A stretch of DNA of 64,000 nt, taken from positions 83,031 through 147,030 of the forward strand of contig NZ_KB892864.1 of the NCBI RefSeq assembly GCF_000373965.1, read 5' to 3'. Under the pieces are notes generated by a model. That model saw only the letters and a program-made list of their open reading frames with translations, was not told where the DNA came from and did no database searches. Position numbers and translations under genes: made by a program. The stretch comes from Uliginosibacterium gangwonense DSM 18521 (GTDB taxonomy: Bacteria > Pseudomonadota > Gammaproteobacteria > Burkholderiales > Rhodocyclaceae). Shown here in pieces: positions 17,705 to 28,394 of the stretch (position 1 is its first letter; the number at the start of each line of letters is the position of its first letter).

Positions 17705-19492
17705 ATGCGAACCCCCTTATATCTGGGACTCGTCGCGGCATTGCTGAGTAGCACGGTCTATGCAGCCAATCGCCCTTCCGGGTTCACCACCATCTGTAAG
17801 GAAGGGGCCAGTTGTTCTGTATCCGCCACTACCAAGGTAGCATTCGGGCGTGCAGACCAATTCCTCTACAAAGAACTGAATGGCGCTTTCAACTGCACCT
17901 CAACTACCTTTGGTGGGCGCATTGCAGGCGGCAACAATGAATGTTCCGTATCTTCCAGCAGCATCGTGCCGAAAACTTCGGGCGGTACATCCAGCTCATC
18001 GGGTAGTACAAGCGGCTCTGGCAGCACATCCACTTCGGGTGGAACCACTTCCGGCTCCAGCAGCTCTTCCAGCACAACCAGCACTGCGCAATGTACGCCG
18101 TATACGTCGCCCGCTTATACGCCTAACCTGAACTACGATTTCCGCACGGAAACCACGAAGGTCGATCCGACCAAATTCAAGGTCTACCAAGGCTGCGATG
18201 CCAGCCTGATCGGCGGGGTCAAGACATCCGGTCGCTTTGCCTTCATCTGGGGCAAAAAGCGCAACCCGTCCATTACCGATGCAGATATCGACCGCGTGCT
18301 CAAAAACATGAATGAAGATGCCAATTACATCTTCAATACAATGGGTTGGCCGGTTGACCGCCTGGAACAGGAAGGCTATTTCAGCAACATCTACCTGTAT
18401 GGCTCAGGCTTGTGCACAGACAGCGCTTCCAACACCGAAATGGGTGGCTGGCAGAGCGACATCAATGGCTATCCGATGGTGCTTTTGTCATACTACCCGG
18501 TGGTTACGGCAAGCGAACGTGGCGGCATTACCCACGAATACATCCACGCCATCCTGGCCAGCATGGGCAACAAGGCAGCCTGGTTCAACGAAGGCAGCAA
18601 CACGTGGCTACAAATGAACATGGAGGCTTCACGCACAGGCTCCTATGGCGTTGGTTTCCTGGATGGAGCCCCTTTCCTGGCGCCCCATATCCCTATCGAA
18701 AACTATAGCGGGTGGCTACAGGATGGCAGCTTCGGTGGGCCCAATGCAGAAGGTGTAGACCTGCAAGTCAATGGCCAACAGGTTTCCACGTGGCGGGAGT
18801 ATCTGGGTGGCTATCAATACAACTCAGTCTTCTCACATTTCCTGGCGGTTCACGTCTCCAAGGGCGCAAATGCCTGGATCTGGAAGAAGGGTCCCTACAA
18901 CTCTGTCATGCAATCGCTGTATAGCGCATTGGGGGCAGAGCAAACCCAGCGCCTGATTGCCGAGTATCGCGCCCGCCAAGCCATGGTGGACTTCGGGCCA
19001 TGGTCGACTGCATTCAAGACGCCGATCAACGACAACTGGGGGCGCACCATCAGCTCTGAAAGAGTTGACGGAGGCATCCAGAAAGCCACTACCCACCGCC
19101 TGACTTTCTACGCAGCCACAACGCTCAGCGGCACCACGCTGATCCCCAACAGCACCACGCTGCCGGGCTGGACAGGTGCCAACCAGATTCCGCTGCAAGT
19201 GACAGGCAAAAAAGTCCGGGTGAATTTCCAACCTCTGGGCAACAACATGCGCTTCCAATTGGCATATCGCGCACAAGATGGCTCCGTGGTGTACAGCCAG
19301 CCGGTAGCCAGTGGCGAATCCTGCCTGGATCTGACCAAGGCACCGAAGAATGGCGTCGTGGTGGGCGTAGCCTCCAACGTAGATTACCTCTACAACGGGG
19401 ATGCCACCCGCAAGCTCAAGAGCGACTACCGCGTGCATCTGCTTGAAGGGGTTTCCGGCACGGCCCCGATCTACAACAAGTATTACGAATAG
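17705..19492 (+). CDS. Secreted gluzincin-like metalloprotease with N-terminal Cys module and Ser/Gly linker
   Basis: A 595-residue exported protein. Residues 1-21 are a signal peptide. Residues about 28-80 form a small cysteine-containing module (ICKEGASCSVS, NGAFNCTSTTFGG, NNECSV) of the type found on secreted polysaccharide-degrading enzymes. A serine/glycine/threonine linker covers about 83-128. The catalytic part carries HEYIH at 277-281 with Glu296 fifteen residues later (WFNEGSN), the zinc-site layout of gluzincins. The C-terminal ~150 residues look like a beta-rich accessory domain. AAGGAG precedes the ATG at 17705. I cannot assign a MEROPS family. Two cysteines flank the linker and could form disulfides outside the cell. 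It is monocistronic with a strong terminator. Confidence 0.75.
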   Translation: MRTPLYLGLVAALLSSTVYAANRPSGFTTICKEGASCSVSATTKVAFGRADQFLYKELNGAFNCTSTTFGGRIAGGNNECSVSSSSIVPKTSGGTSSSSGSTSGSGSTSTSGGTTSGSSSSSSTTSTAQCTPYTSPAYTPNLNYDFRTETTKVDPTKFKVYQGCDASLIGGVKTSGRFAFIWGKKRNPSITDADIDRVLKNMNEDANYIFNTMGWPVDRLEQEGYFSNIYLYGSGLCTDSASNTEMGGWQSDINGYPMVLLSYYPVVTASERGGITHEYIHAILASMGNKAAWFNEGSNTWLQMNMEASRTGSYGVGFLDGAPFLAPHIPIENYSGWLQDGSFGGPNAEGVDLQVNGQQVSTWREYLGGYQYNSVFSHFLAVHVSKGANAWIWKKGPYNSVMQSLYSALGAEQTQRLIAEYRARQAMVDFGPWSTAFKTPINDNWGRTISSERVDGGIQKATTHRLTFYAATTLSGTTLIPNSTTLPGWTGANQIPLQVTGKKVRVNFQPLGNNMRFQLAYRAQDGSVVYSQPVASGESCLDLTKAPKNGVVVGVASNVDYLYNGDATRKLKSDYRVHLLEGVSGTAPIYNKYYE

Positions 19493-19510
19493 TTTCCCCT
19501 TGTAGCGTCT

Positions 19511-19545
19511 GGCCGTTTGCTTCTTTTTGAGGCAAACGGCCTTTT

Positions 19546-19547
<2 letters not shown>
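19511..19547 (+). terminator. Rho-independent terminator of the protease gene
   Basis: Stem GGCCGTTTGC/GCAAACGGCC around an 11-base loop, directly followed by six T. Its T-run overlaps the stop codon of the convergent glpK gene. Confidence 0.92.
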
Positions 19548-21084
<1,537 letters not shown>

Positions 21085-21242
21085 CTAACGCGACCAGTGT
21101 GAACACACACCACCCGACCAGAGCCAACCCCGATGCAAGCTCACGGATCACAATGCCACCTCTGCGCACCCGCACAGTAACCGGCGATGAACACCATCCC
21201 GGTCTCTCTTTTGAAGTTAACGGTTAAATAGGACTCGCTCCA

Positions 21243-22163
21243 TTATTCGGTATCGAACTGAGACTGTTTATCCTTCACGAATCCTCGTCGCACCCGTTCC
21301 GACAGGAATTCCACAAACCGCAACGTCAGTGAATGTGCCTTGGCTTTTGCTGAATACACAAGGTAACAGCCCCCCGAATCACAACGCCAATCTGGCAAAA
21401 CCGGCACCAGTACCCCCTTGTCAACATCTACCCTGGCCAGCAGTCCAGGCAGCTGGGCCACGCCAAGCCCACTGAGCACCAACTCATGCAGCGCTGCAAT
21501 ACTATTGACCGACAAGCGTGGAGTCGGATCAATTTGAACAGACTGCCCGCCCTCCTTTCGCAATACCATATGCACGTCACGATTATGGCATACCCAATCA
21601 ACATGATTCAGATCCTCTACTCTGTGGATTGCTCCAAACCCTTGCAGATATGCAGGTGCGGCGTACAACCCTGGGCGGTGCCTGAACATTTCCGTACACA
21701 CCATCAGCGCACTGCTTTCAGGTTCCAGGCTGATTGAGATATCAATCCCATCCTGTACCAGATTGCGTGGGGAATCATCAAACTCCAACTGGATTTGCAC
21801 CTTGGGATAAAGCTGGCAAAAAGACGTTATATCCTGTAAAAACGGCCCCGAAGAAAAAAGCGCAGGTGCCACGATGACAAGCTTGCCACTGAGTTCCTGA
21901 TCCTGACCTCGCAAGCCTTCAAGCGCCTCCTCGGCCGCCTGGAGCATGGCACAACAAGAGCCGTAGAAGCCTTGCCCCTCATGCGTCAACACAACATGAC
22001 GAGTCGAGCGGAAGAGCAATTGCACGCCCAGCTGGGCTTCCAGCTGGGTAACGTGGTGGCTCACCACCGAAGCCGACAGGTTCAAGCGCTCCGCCGCCCG
22101 GCGAAATGAACCCAATTCAGCCACCTTGGTGAATACGGCCATACTTCGAAGTTTATCAATCAT
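21243..22163 (-). CDS. LysR-family regulator, probable regulator of the RND efflux operon
   Basis: A 306-residue LysR-type regulator. The N-terminal winged helix-turn-helix is clear (MAVFTKVAELGSFRRAAERL, SASVVSHHVTQLEAQLGVQL), followed by the linker and a periplasmic-binding-like effector domain from about residue 90. It diverges from the outer-membrane channel gene of an RND pump with about 100 bases between the start codons. That layout is usual for a local regulator of such a pump. The inducing compound is unknown. Confidence 0.9.
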   Translation of the reverse strand: MIDKLRSMAVFTKVAELGSFRRAAERLNLSASVVSHHVTQLEAQLGVQLLFRSTRHVVLTHEGQGFYGSCCAMLQAAEEALEGLRGQDQELSGKLVIVAPALFSSGPFLQDITSFCQLYPKVQIQLEFDDSPRNLVQDGIDISISLEPESSALMVCTEMFRHRPGLYAAPAYLQGFGAIHRVEDLNHVDWVCHNRDVHMVLRKEGGQSVQIDPTPRLSVNSIAALHELVLSGLGVAQLPGLLARVDVDKGVLVPVLPDWRCDSGGCYLVYSAKAKAHSLTLRFVEFLSERVRRGFVKDKQSQFDTE

Positions 22164-22263
22164 TGTTCGATTTTATACATGATTGCATTCGATTTGTACC
22201 AGCTTATTCATTACTGTGGGGGTTGCTATGCTTCGCCACGTTTGTAAGCATCGCAAAACAATT

Positions 22264-23670
22264 ATGAAACTCCCCCGTATCATCTGGCCGCTGCTGATCT
22301 GCGCGCTACTCGCCGCCTGCGCCGTAGGGCCGGATTATCGCCAGCCCACCACCCCTGTTCCGGAGAACTGGCAAGCCCCCCGCCCCAGCTCTGAGCAAAC
22401 CAGCACGTTGAATGATTGGTGGGCACAGTTCAACGACCCCGAACTCACTCAATTGCTCAAGGCCGCCCAGGCCAGCAGCCCAAGCTTGGCCAAGGCAGCC
22501 GCAAGCATTGAGAAGGCCCGCGCCAGCCGCAGCTCATCTGCAGCAAATGGCTGGCCCAGCCTCACTGCAAACGCATCAGGCAGCGAATCCGGCTCGCTTC
22601 GTGGCAACTCTGGCATCAGCCGGACGGCCAGCACAGCATTGGATGCGAGTTGGGAACTGGATCTCTTCGGCAAGGTACGTCGTTCCGTAGAGTCTGCCGA
22701 TGCCTTGCTTGACGCACGCATTGCAGACTGGCATGACGCACGCGTATCACTGGCGGCAGAAGTCGCCGTAGATTATGTGGATTACCGAGCATGCCAAATC
22801 ATCCAGAAATACTACGAGGATGAAGCCGACTCGCAGGCCAAGACAGCACAGATCACCCACGTCTCCGCCCAGGCAGGCTTCTCCTCGACAGCGGATGCCC
22901 GTCTGGCCGAAGCATCCGCCGCCAGCACCCGCGCCAGCGCCTTATCACAACAAGCCGAATGCGATGTACTGGTCAAAACCTTGGTGAACCTCACCGGCAT
23001 GCAGGAACCCGATTTACGCAATACCCTGGCACAAGGCCAGGTCCGCTTACCCGAACCCGCCGCGCTACAAGTCTCCAGCGTGCCTGCGGCGCTGCTCTCC
23101 CTGCGCCCCGATGTGGTCTCCGCCGAACGTGCGGTGGCCTCTGCCAGTGCCTTGATCGGTGTGGCTGAAGCGGCCCGTTGGCCCAGCCTGAGCCTGACTG
23201 GGAGCATCGGAATCAATGCCAGCCAAGGCAGCAGCCCCACGCAACCCTGGTCTTTCGGCCCCAGCCTGAGCCTGCCGATTTTTGATGGTGGCACGATCTC
23301 AGCCAACATCAAGAGTGCCAAGGCCGATTATGACAGCGCCCTTGCCAGCTATCAGCAAACGGTACGGGATGCCGTCAAGGAAGTCGAACAAGCCCTGGTA
23401 CGGCTGGACAAAGCAGCCAGCCGCGAAGAGGAGCTGCGCCAAAGCGCCGATGGCTATCGCGCATACTTCCAGGCTACGCAAATCAACTGGCAGGCAGGTG
23501 GCACCAGCCAACTGGATCTGGAAACCGCCAGACGCTCGGCGATCTCTGCCGACCTGAGTCTGCTGCAATTGCAGCAAAACCGCCTTGAATACTGGATCGC
23601 CCTCTACAAAGCCCTGGGTGGAGGCTGGCAAGCCTCAGGCACAAGCAACACGCAAGGAGATGCGCAGTGA
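22264..23670 (+). CDS. RND efflux outer-membrane channel lipoprotein (NodT/OprM family)
   Basis: Outer-membrane factor of a tripartite efflux pump. The lipobox LLAAC gives an acylated cysteine near residue 19, followed at once by the family motif AVGPDYRQP. Two TolC-like repeats are seen, each with long helices (residues about 60-250 and 265-450). The start at 22264 places the signal peptide correctly (MKLPRIIWPLLICALLAAC); in-frame ATGs further upstream add unrelated residues. 468 residues, the usual length. It is first in the operon and its stop overlaps the GTG start of the adaptor gene. Confidence 0.93.
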   Translation: MKLPRIIWPLLICALLAACAVGPDYRQPTTPVPENWQAPRPSSEQTSTLNDWWAQFNDPELTQLLKAAQASSPSLAKAAASIEKARASRSSSAANGWPSLTANASGSESGSLRGNSGISRTASTALDASWELDLFGKVRRSVESADALLDARIADWHDARVSLAAEVAVDYVDYRACQIIQKYYEDEADSQAKTAQITHVSAQAGFSSTADARLAEASAASTRASALSQQAECDVLVKTLVNLTGMQEPDLRNTLAQGQVRLPEPAALQVSSVPAALLSLRPDVVSAERAVASASALIGVAEAARWPSLSLTGSIGINASQGSSPTQPWSFGPSLSLPIFDGGTISANIKSAKADYDSALASYQQTVRDAVKEVEQALVRLDKAASREEELRQSADGYRAYFQATQINWQAGGTSQLDLETARRSAISADLSLLQLQQNRLEYWIALYKALGGGWQASGTSNTQGDAQ

Positions 23671-24779
23671 ATATCCTCAAACGTAAAATCCTGATCGCCA
23701 GCGCTCTGGCCATGCTGACCGGTGCCGCAGTGCTGATAACGCATCAGCAGCCTGTACAGGCTGGCGAGCCCGTCGCGGCTCCGGCAAAAGCTGTGCTCAG
23801 CGTGTCCACGGTTCTCCCCGGCACAATGCAATGGCCTTTGCAGATCAATGCCAATGGCACATTGATTGCCTGGCAGGAAGCCATCGTGGGCGCTGAAACC
23901 GGGGGGCTACGCATCACAACTCTACATGCAGACGTGGGGGAACGCGTCAAACGCGGGCAACTCCTGGCGGAACTCGCACAGGAATCCGTACTCGCGGATG
24001 TGCGCAGGTATGAAGCTTCCCTCGCTTCGGCCCGTGCCAGTCTTGCGCAAGCCAAGGCCAACGCCGATCGCGCCCGTACCGTACGCGGGAGCGGTGCATT
24101 GTCTGAACAGACAATTAACGAGTACCTGATCACAGAACAGACTGCACAGGCAGCAGTCGATCTGGCCGATGCCCAACTGGCGTCGGAAAAAGTCATTCTC
24201 AAGCAGACCCGGATTGTCGCACCAGATGATGGCGTCATCAGCTCCCGTAGTGCTGTGCTGGGCCAAGTAGTCAGCAGCGGCACCGAACTCTATCGCATGG
24301 TTCGCCAGAACCGCCTGGAATGGCGTGCCGAGGTGGATGCTAAGCAATTAGGCATGGTGCAGACAGGCCAGCTTGCAGAGATTGATCTTCCAGGTGGAAA
24401 ACGCCTGAACGGCATGGTGCGCGTTGCCGCCCCAACCCTCTCAACTTCCACCAGTCGCGCCTACGTATACGTCAGCCTGCCACAAGATGACAAGGCAAAC
24501 GCAGGGATGTTCTCCAGCGGCAGAATTGCTGTTGGCATGCAATTCGCACTCACCATCCCTGAATCCGCCTTGGTAATGCGAGACGGGCATAGCTACGTAT
24601 TTGAAGTGGGTGCGGGTAACAAGGTTGTTCGCCGTACAGTCGGCACTGGGCGCCACCACGATGGCCTGGTGGAAATTACTACGGGCCTGAACACAACGGC
24701 CCATGTGGTGAAATCCGGCGGTGCTTTCCTGGCAGATGGTGATCTGGTCAACGTCAGCACCGGCAAGGAGAAGTCATGA
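23667..24779 (+). CDS. RND efflux periplasmic adaptor (membrane fusion protein)
   Basis: A 370-residue adaptor that bridges the RND pump and the outer-membrane channel. It has an N-terminal membrane-anchor/signal segment (residues 8-30). A lipoyl-type half-motif follows (GGLRITTLHADVGERVKRGQ near residue 78), then an alpha-hairpin with alanine-rich coiled coil (about 100-170), the second lipoyl half (RIVAPDDGVISSRSAVLGQVV), and a beta-barrel domain. The start is GTG with AAGGAG eight bases upstream, overlapping the stop of the channel gene by three bases. The gene ends with an ATGA overlap with the pump gene. Drug specificity cannot be predicted. Confidence 0.93.
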   Translation: MNILKRKILIASALAMLTGAAVLITHQQPVQAGEPVAAPAKAVLSVSTVLPGTMQWPLQINANGTLIAWQEAIVGAETGGLRITTLHADVGERVKRGQLLAELAQESVLADVRRYEASLASARASLAQAKANADRARTVRGSGALSEQTINEYLITEQTAQAAVDLADAQLASEKVILKQTRIVAPDDGVISSRSAVLGQVVSSGTELYRMVRQNRLEWRAEVDAKQLGMVQTGQLAEIDLPGGKRLNGMVRVAAPTLSTSTSRAYVYVSLPQDDKANAGMFSSGRIAVGMQFALTIPESALVMRDGHSYVFEVGAGNKVVRRTVGTGRHHDGLVEITTGLNTTAHVVKSGGAFLADGDLVNVSTGKEKS

Positions 24780-27700
24780 ACTTCTCCGCCTGGTCCATCC
24801 GCAACCCTGTCCCCTCGCTGCTGCTGTTCGTTCTGCTCACCGTATTCGGCGTATATAGCCTGCATAAGCTGGGCATCCAGGACTTCCCGGACATGGATCT
24901 ACCCACCATCACGATTTCCGCTTCGCTCGAAGGTGCTGCCCCCGCGCAGTTGGAAACCGAGGTGGCCCGCAAGATCGAAAACAAGCTTGCATCGCTGACC
25001 AAACTTGATCACATCACCACCACCGTCACCGATGGCTCGGTATCGATCAGCGTCTCATTCGAAATTGACAAAAACAGCGAGGCCGCACTCAATGAAGTGC
25101 GCAACGCCGTTGATTCAGCCAAGGCGGACCTGCCTTCAAGCATGAATACGCCAACGGTATCCAAGGTCACCACGGCCAGTTCAGCGCTACTGACCTATAC
25201 GATTGAAGCACCCAATCTGAGTGAAGATGAACTGTCCTGGTTCGTCGACAATGACGTGGCCAAAGCCATGCTCACCGTGAAAGGCGTCTCCAGCGTCTCC
25301 CGAGTCGGAGGGGTGGATCGTGAAGTGCATATCGATTTGGACCCTGCGCTGATGGCGGGGATGGGTGTTACGCTCAGCGACGTATCCACCCAACTCAAGG
25401 CAGTGCAAAAAGATGCCTCTGGTGGCCGTGGTGAAGTCGGCAAGGCGGTACAGTCCCTGCGTACCCTTGGCGCAGTACATACCGCTGCGGAAGTGGCAGC
25501 CTTGAGCATTCCGCTCGCAGACGGGCGCAGCGTACACCTGGATCAGATCGCCAAGATCAATGACACGATCGCCGACCGCAGCACCCTGGCGTATGCCGAT
25601 GGCAAAAACGTGATCGGCTTCCAGATCAAGCGAGCCTTGGGGTTCTCTGACGTGGGGGTGGCAGAATCGGTACGTGAAGCCGTGCAACAGTTCTCGGCAT
25701 CCCACCCCGAAGTCAAGATCAAGGAAGCCAGCACCACCATCGAACCTATCAAGGATAACTACCAGGGCTCCATGCACTTGTTGCTTGAAGGCGCGATCCT
25801 GGCCGTGGTGGTGGTATGGCTCTTCCTGCGCGACTGGCGGGCCACGCTGATCTCGGCCACAGCTCTACCGCTTTCCATTGTGCCAACCTTCATTGTGATG
25901 TATCTGGCAAGCTTCAGCCTGAATACCATCTCGCTACTGGCTCTGGCACTGGTCGTAGGCATCCTGGTTGACGACGCGATTGTAGAGGTTGAGAACATCG
26001 CACGCCACCTGAACATGGGCAAAACCCCATATCAGGCTGCCATGGAGGCCGCTGATGAAATCGGCCTGGCGGTGATCGCCACCACCTTCACCTTGGTCGC
26101 AGTCTTTTTGCCCACCGCATTCATGGGTGGCATTCCGGGCAAGATTTTCCGGCAGTTCGGCGTCACGGCTGCCGTGGCAGTGCTAGCCTCACTACTGGTA
26201 GCACGTCTGCTCACGCCGATGATGGCCGCCTACTTCATGAAAAAGCGCGACCATTCAAGTCAGGATTCCTCTGTCATGACGCGCTACCTGGGCTGGGTGC
26301 GCTATGGACTCAACCATCGCAAAACAATTGTCGCTGCGGCACTGGTTTTCTTTGCGGGCTCACTTGCACTGATTCCGCTGCTCAAAACAGGTTTCATGCC
26401 GGCAATGGATGACGGGCAAACCCGGGTTTCCATCGAATTGACCCCCGGCAGCCCTCTGGAAGACACGGCAGCAGAGGTTTTAAAAGCCGATGCGCTCTTA
26501 CGCAAGATGCCAGACGTGGTGCACGTATTTGCCTCAGTGGGCACCGCCAGCACCGGCGGCGGGCTGGATGCTACCAGTACCAGTGATGAGCGCAGCGCAA
26601 CGCTGATTGTCGATCTGCAAGCACGCGGGCATCGCGCCAAACAGTCGGTAGCCGAAGACCAGATCCGCCAAGTCCTCAGCCAGATTCCCGGGGCCAAGTT
26701 CTCCGTTGGACGCGGGGGTAATGGCGAAAAGCTGGACGTCACCCTAGCCAGCGACGATTCTCAACTACTGGAAACCGCAGCCGCCGCTGTAGAACGCGAT
26801 ATGCGCACCCTCAAGGGTGTTGGCAACGTCACCTCAGGCGCGGCACTACAACGCCCTGAAATCCAGATTCGCCCCAATTACGCTCGCGCAGCCGAACTGG
26901 GTGTCACTGTAGAAGCGCTCGCCGAGGCCGTGCGCATGGCAACCTATGGTGACTATTCGTCGAGCCTGGGCAAACTCAATCTGCCACAGCGCCAAATCAA
27001 TGTGCGCCTGCGTATCGATCCCCAAACCCGTAGTGACCTGGACAAGATCGCCCAACTCCGTGTGGCGGGCACAAATGGACAGATAGCCCTGTCATCTGTT
27101 GCGGATATCAGCATGGGCAGCGGTGCATCACAGATCGACCGTCTGGATCGCTCACGCAACGTCACCCTCTCGGTGGAATTGAACGGACGCTCACTGGGTG
27201 AAGTGATGAATGAAGTCCGCCAATTGCCCTCCATGCGCAAACTCCCGCAAGGCGTGCATGAAGTCCAGCAAGGCGAACTGCAACGCATGAGCGAACTGTT
27301 TGGCAGCTTCGGCCTAGCCATGGCCGTTGGCATACTATGCATCTACACAGTGTTGGTATTGCTCTTCCACGACTTCCTGCAACCCGCCACCATCCTGGCA
27401 GCACTCCCCTTATCGGTAGGAGGAGCCCTGCTCGCACTGCTGATCACCCACAGTTCGCTATCCATGCCAACGGTAATCGGCTTGCTGATGCTGATGGGGA
27501 TTGTCACCAAGAACTCGATATTGCTCGTGGAATACGCCATCATGGCAAGGCGGGAGCATGGCTTATCACGGTTTGACGCCCTGCTTGACGCCTGCCACAA
27601 GCGCGCCCGCCCCATCCTGATGACAACCATCGCCATGGGCGCCGGCATGCTCCCGATTGCCATGGGCATGGGTGCCGACCCCAGCTTCCGCCAACCCATG

Positions 27701-27850
27701 GCCATTGTAGTCATCGGCGGCCTGCTCACATCCACGGCACTCAGCCTCCTGGTAATTCCAGTCGTCTTCACCTATGTGGATGACATCCTCGCCTTCCTCA
27801 AACAACACGTATTACCGCATCACCATCAGCAAGCACAGCAACCCAGATAG
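24776..27850 (+). CDS. RND-family multidrug efflux transporter (HAE1 type)
   Basis: A 1024-residue inner-membrane proton antiporter. It shows the RND layout of twelve transmembrane helices with two large periplasmic loops. TM1 is near residues 10-28; TM2-6 near 335-490. TM4 carries the double aspartate GILVDDAIVEVENIARH (about residues 400-416), the proton-relay pair of the hydrophobe/amphiphile group rather than metal exporters. TM10-12 carry GLLMLMGIVTKNSILLVEYA and GAGMLPIAMGMGADPSFRQPMA. It overlaps the adaptor gene by four bases. The operon ends in a strong terminator. A LysR gene upstream diverges and is the likely regulator. Confidence 0.95.
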   Translation: MNFSAWSIRNPVPSLLLFVLLTVFGVYSLHKLGIQDFPDMDLPTITISASLEGAAPAQLETEVARKIENKLASLTKLDHITTTVTDGSVSISVSFEIDKNSEAALNEVRNAVDSAKADLPSSMNTPTVSKVTTASSALLTYTIEAPNLSEDELSWFVDNDVAKAMLTVKGVSSVSRVGGVDREVHIDLDPALMAGMGVTLSDVSTQLKAVQKDASGGRGEVGKAVQSLRTLGAVHTAAEVAALSIPLADGRSVHLDQIAKINDTIADRSTLAYADGKNVIGFQIKRALGFSDVGVAESVREAVQQFSASHPEVKIKEASTTIEPIKDNYQGSMHLLLEGAILAVVVVWLFLRDWRATLISATALPLSIVPTFIVMYLASFSLNTISLLALALVVGILVDDAIVEVENIARHLNMGKTPYQAAMEAADEIGLAVIATTFTLVAVFLPTAFMGGIPGKIFRQFGVTAAVAVLASLLVARLLTPMMAAYFMKKRDHSSQDSSVMTRYLGWVRYGLNHRKTIVAAALVFFAGSLALIPLLKTGFMPAMDDGQTRVSIELTPGSPLEDTAAEVLKADALLRKMPDVVHVFASVGTASTGGGLDATSTSDERSATLIVDLQARGHRAKQSVAEDQIRQVLSQIPGAKFSVGRGGNGEKLDVTLASDDSQLLETAAAAVERDMRTLKGVGNVTSGAALQRPEIQIRPNYARAAELGVTVEALAEAVRMATYGDYSSSLGKLNLPQRQINVRLRIDPQTRSDLDKIAQLRVAGTNGQIALSSVADISMGSGASQIDRLDRSRNVTLSVELNGRSLGEVMNEVRQLPSMRKLPQGVHEVQQGELQRMSELFGSFGLAMAVGILCIYTVLVLLFHDFLQPATILAALPLSVGGALLALLITHSSLSMPTVIGLLMLMGIVTKNSILLVEYAIMARREHGLSRFDALLDACHKRARPILMTTIAMGAGMLPIAMGMGADPSFRQPMAIVVIGGLLTSTALSLLVIPVVFTYVDDILAFLKQHVLPHHHQQAQQPR

Positions 27851-27862
27851 AAAACCACCTCA

Positions 27863-27908
27863 CAAAACTGCAAATCGTGCCCAACACGTTTTGCAGTTTT
27901 GCGTTTTT
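27863..27908 (+). terminator. Rho-independent terminator of the RND operon
   Basis: A long stem, CAAAACTGCAAA with TTTGCAGTTTTG, extended inside by CGTG/CACG, followed by GCGTTTTT. Confidence 0.9.
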
Positions 27909-28185
27909 ATCCAATTCAAAAGGACATGCGCCAAATCGTGACAAACACGTAATCAATCAACTATTGTGCTTTACAGGGAATTTGGTCCGAGAAAATGATG
28001 ATCTAGGTATGCTCAACCTCACGATGGGAAGCGATACCAATCATCCGGAGTAACTTACAAGATTCCTTCAGTGCCATACGACAGAGAAATCTGCGATCCT
28101 GATCACCGGGCCTAATTAGGGAAGTCATTCGTATGACTCCGAGACAAGGCTAGATCCCGACATTGTGCCATACAAACCAAGCAGC
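27909..28185. other. Intergenic stretch between the RND terminator and tRNA-Ser
   Basis: The full gene-free stretch runs from 27851 to 28226. Beyond the two terminators I find no open frame with a start signal, no repeat and no trace of an integrated element beside the tRNA. Confidence 0.5.
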
Positions 28186-28216
28186 AAAGAAAAAGCCCTG
28201 ACGCATCAGGGCTTTT
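28186..28216 (-). terminator. Rho-independent terminator of tRNA-Ser
   Basis: Perfect 11-bp stem (AAAAGCCCTGA with TCAGGGCTTTT) with a 4-base loop and a T-run (TTTTTCTTT) on the minus strand, just downstream of the tRNA. Confidence 0.9.
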
Positions 28217-28226
28217 GCCAGAATTC

Positions 28227-28317
28227 TGGCGGAGAGGGCGGGATTCGAACCCGCGTTAGGGTATTACCCTAAACACGCTTTCCAGGCGTGCGACTTAAAC
28301 CACTCATCCACCTCTCC
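28227..28317 (-). tRNA. tRNA-Ser (anticodon GGA), CCA encoded
   Basis: Read on the minus strand, the acceptor arm GGAGAGG pairs with CCTCTCC, followed by discriminator G and an encoded CCA. The anticodon stem CACGC/GCGTG holds the loop CTGGAAA with anticodon GGA (complement of 28281-28283). The T-arm GGGTTCGAATCCC is canonical. A long variable arm (TTAGGG/CCCTAA) marks it as a class II serine tRNA reading UCC/UCU. Confidence 0.97.
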
Positions 28318-28394
28318 GTGGAAGCCCGTAACTATAGCACAATTTTAAAAAAAGAAAAGTGGTTTGTATTGCAAAGCGGCTTCGGCAGCAACCC

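Noticed and set aside
28227-28317. tRNA-Ser as an integration site for a mobile element
   Set aside because: No integrase, no duplicated tRNA 3' end and no foreign-looking cargo on either side.
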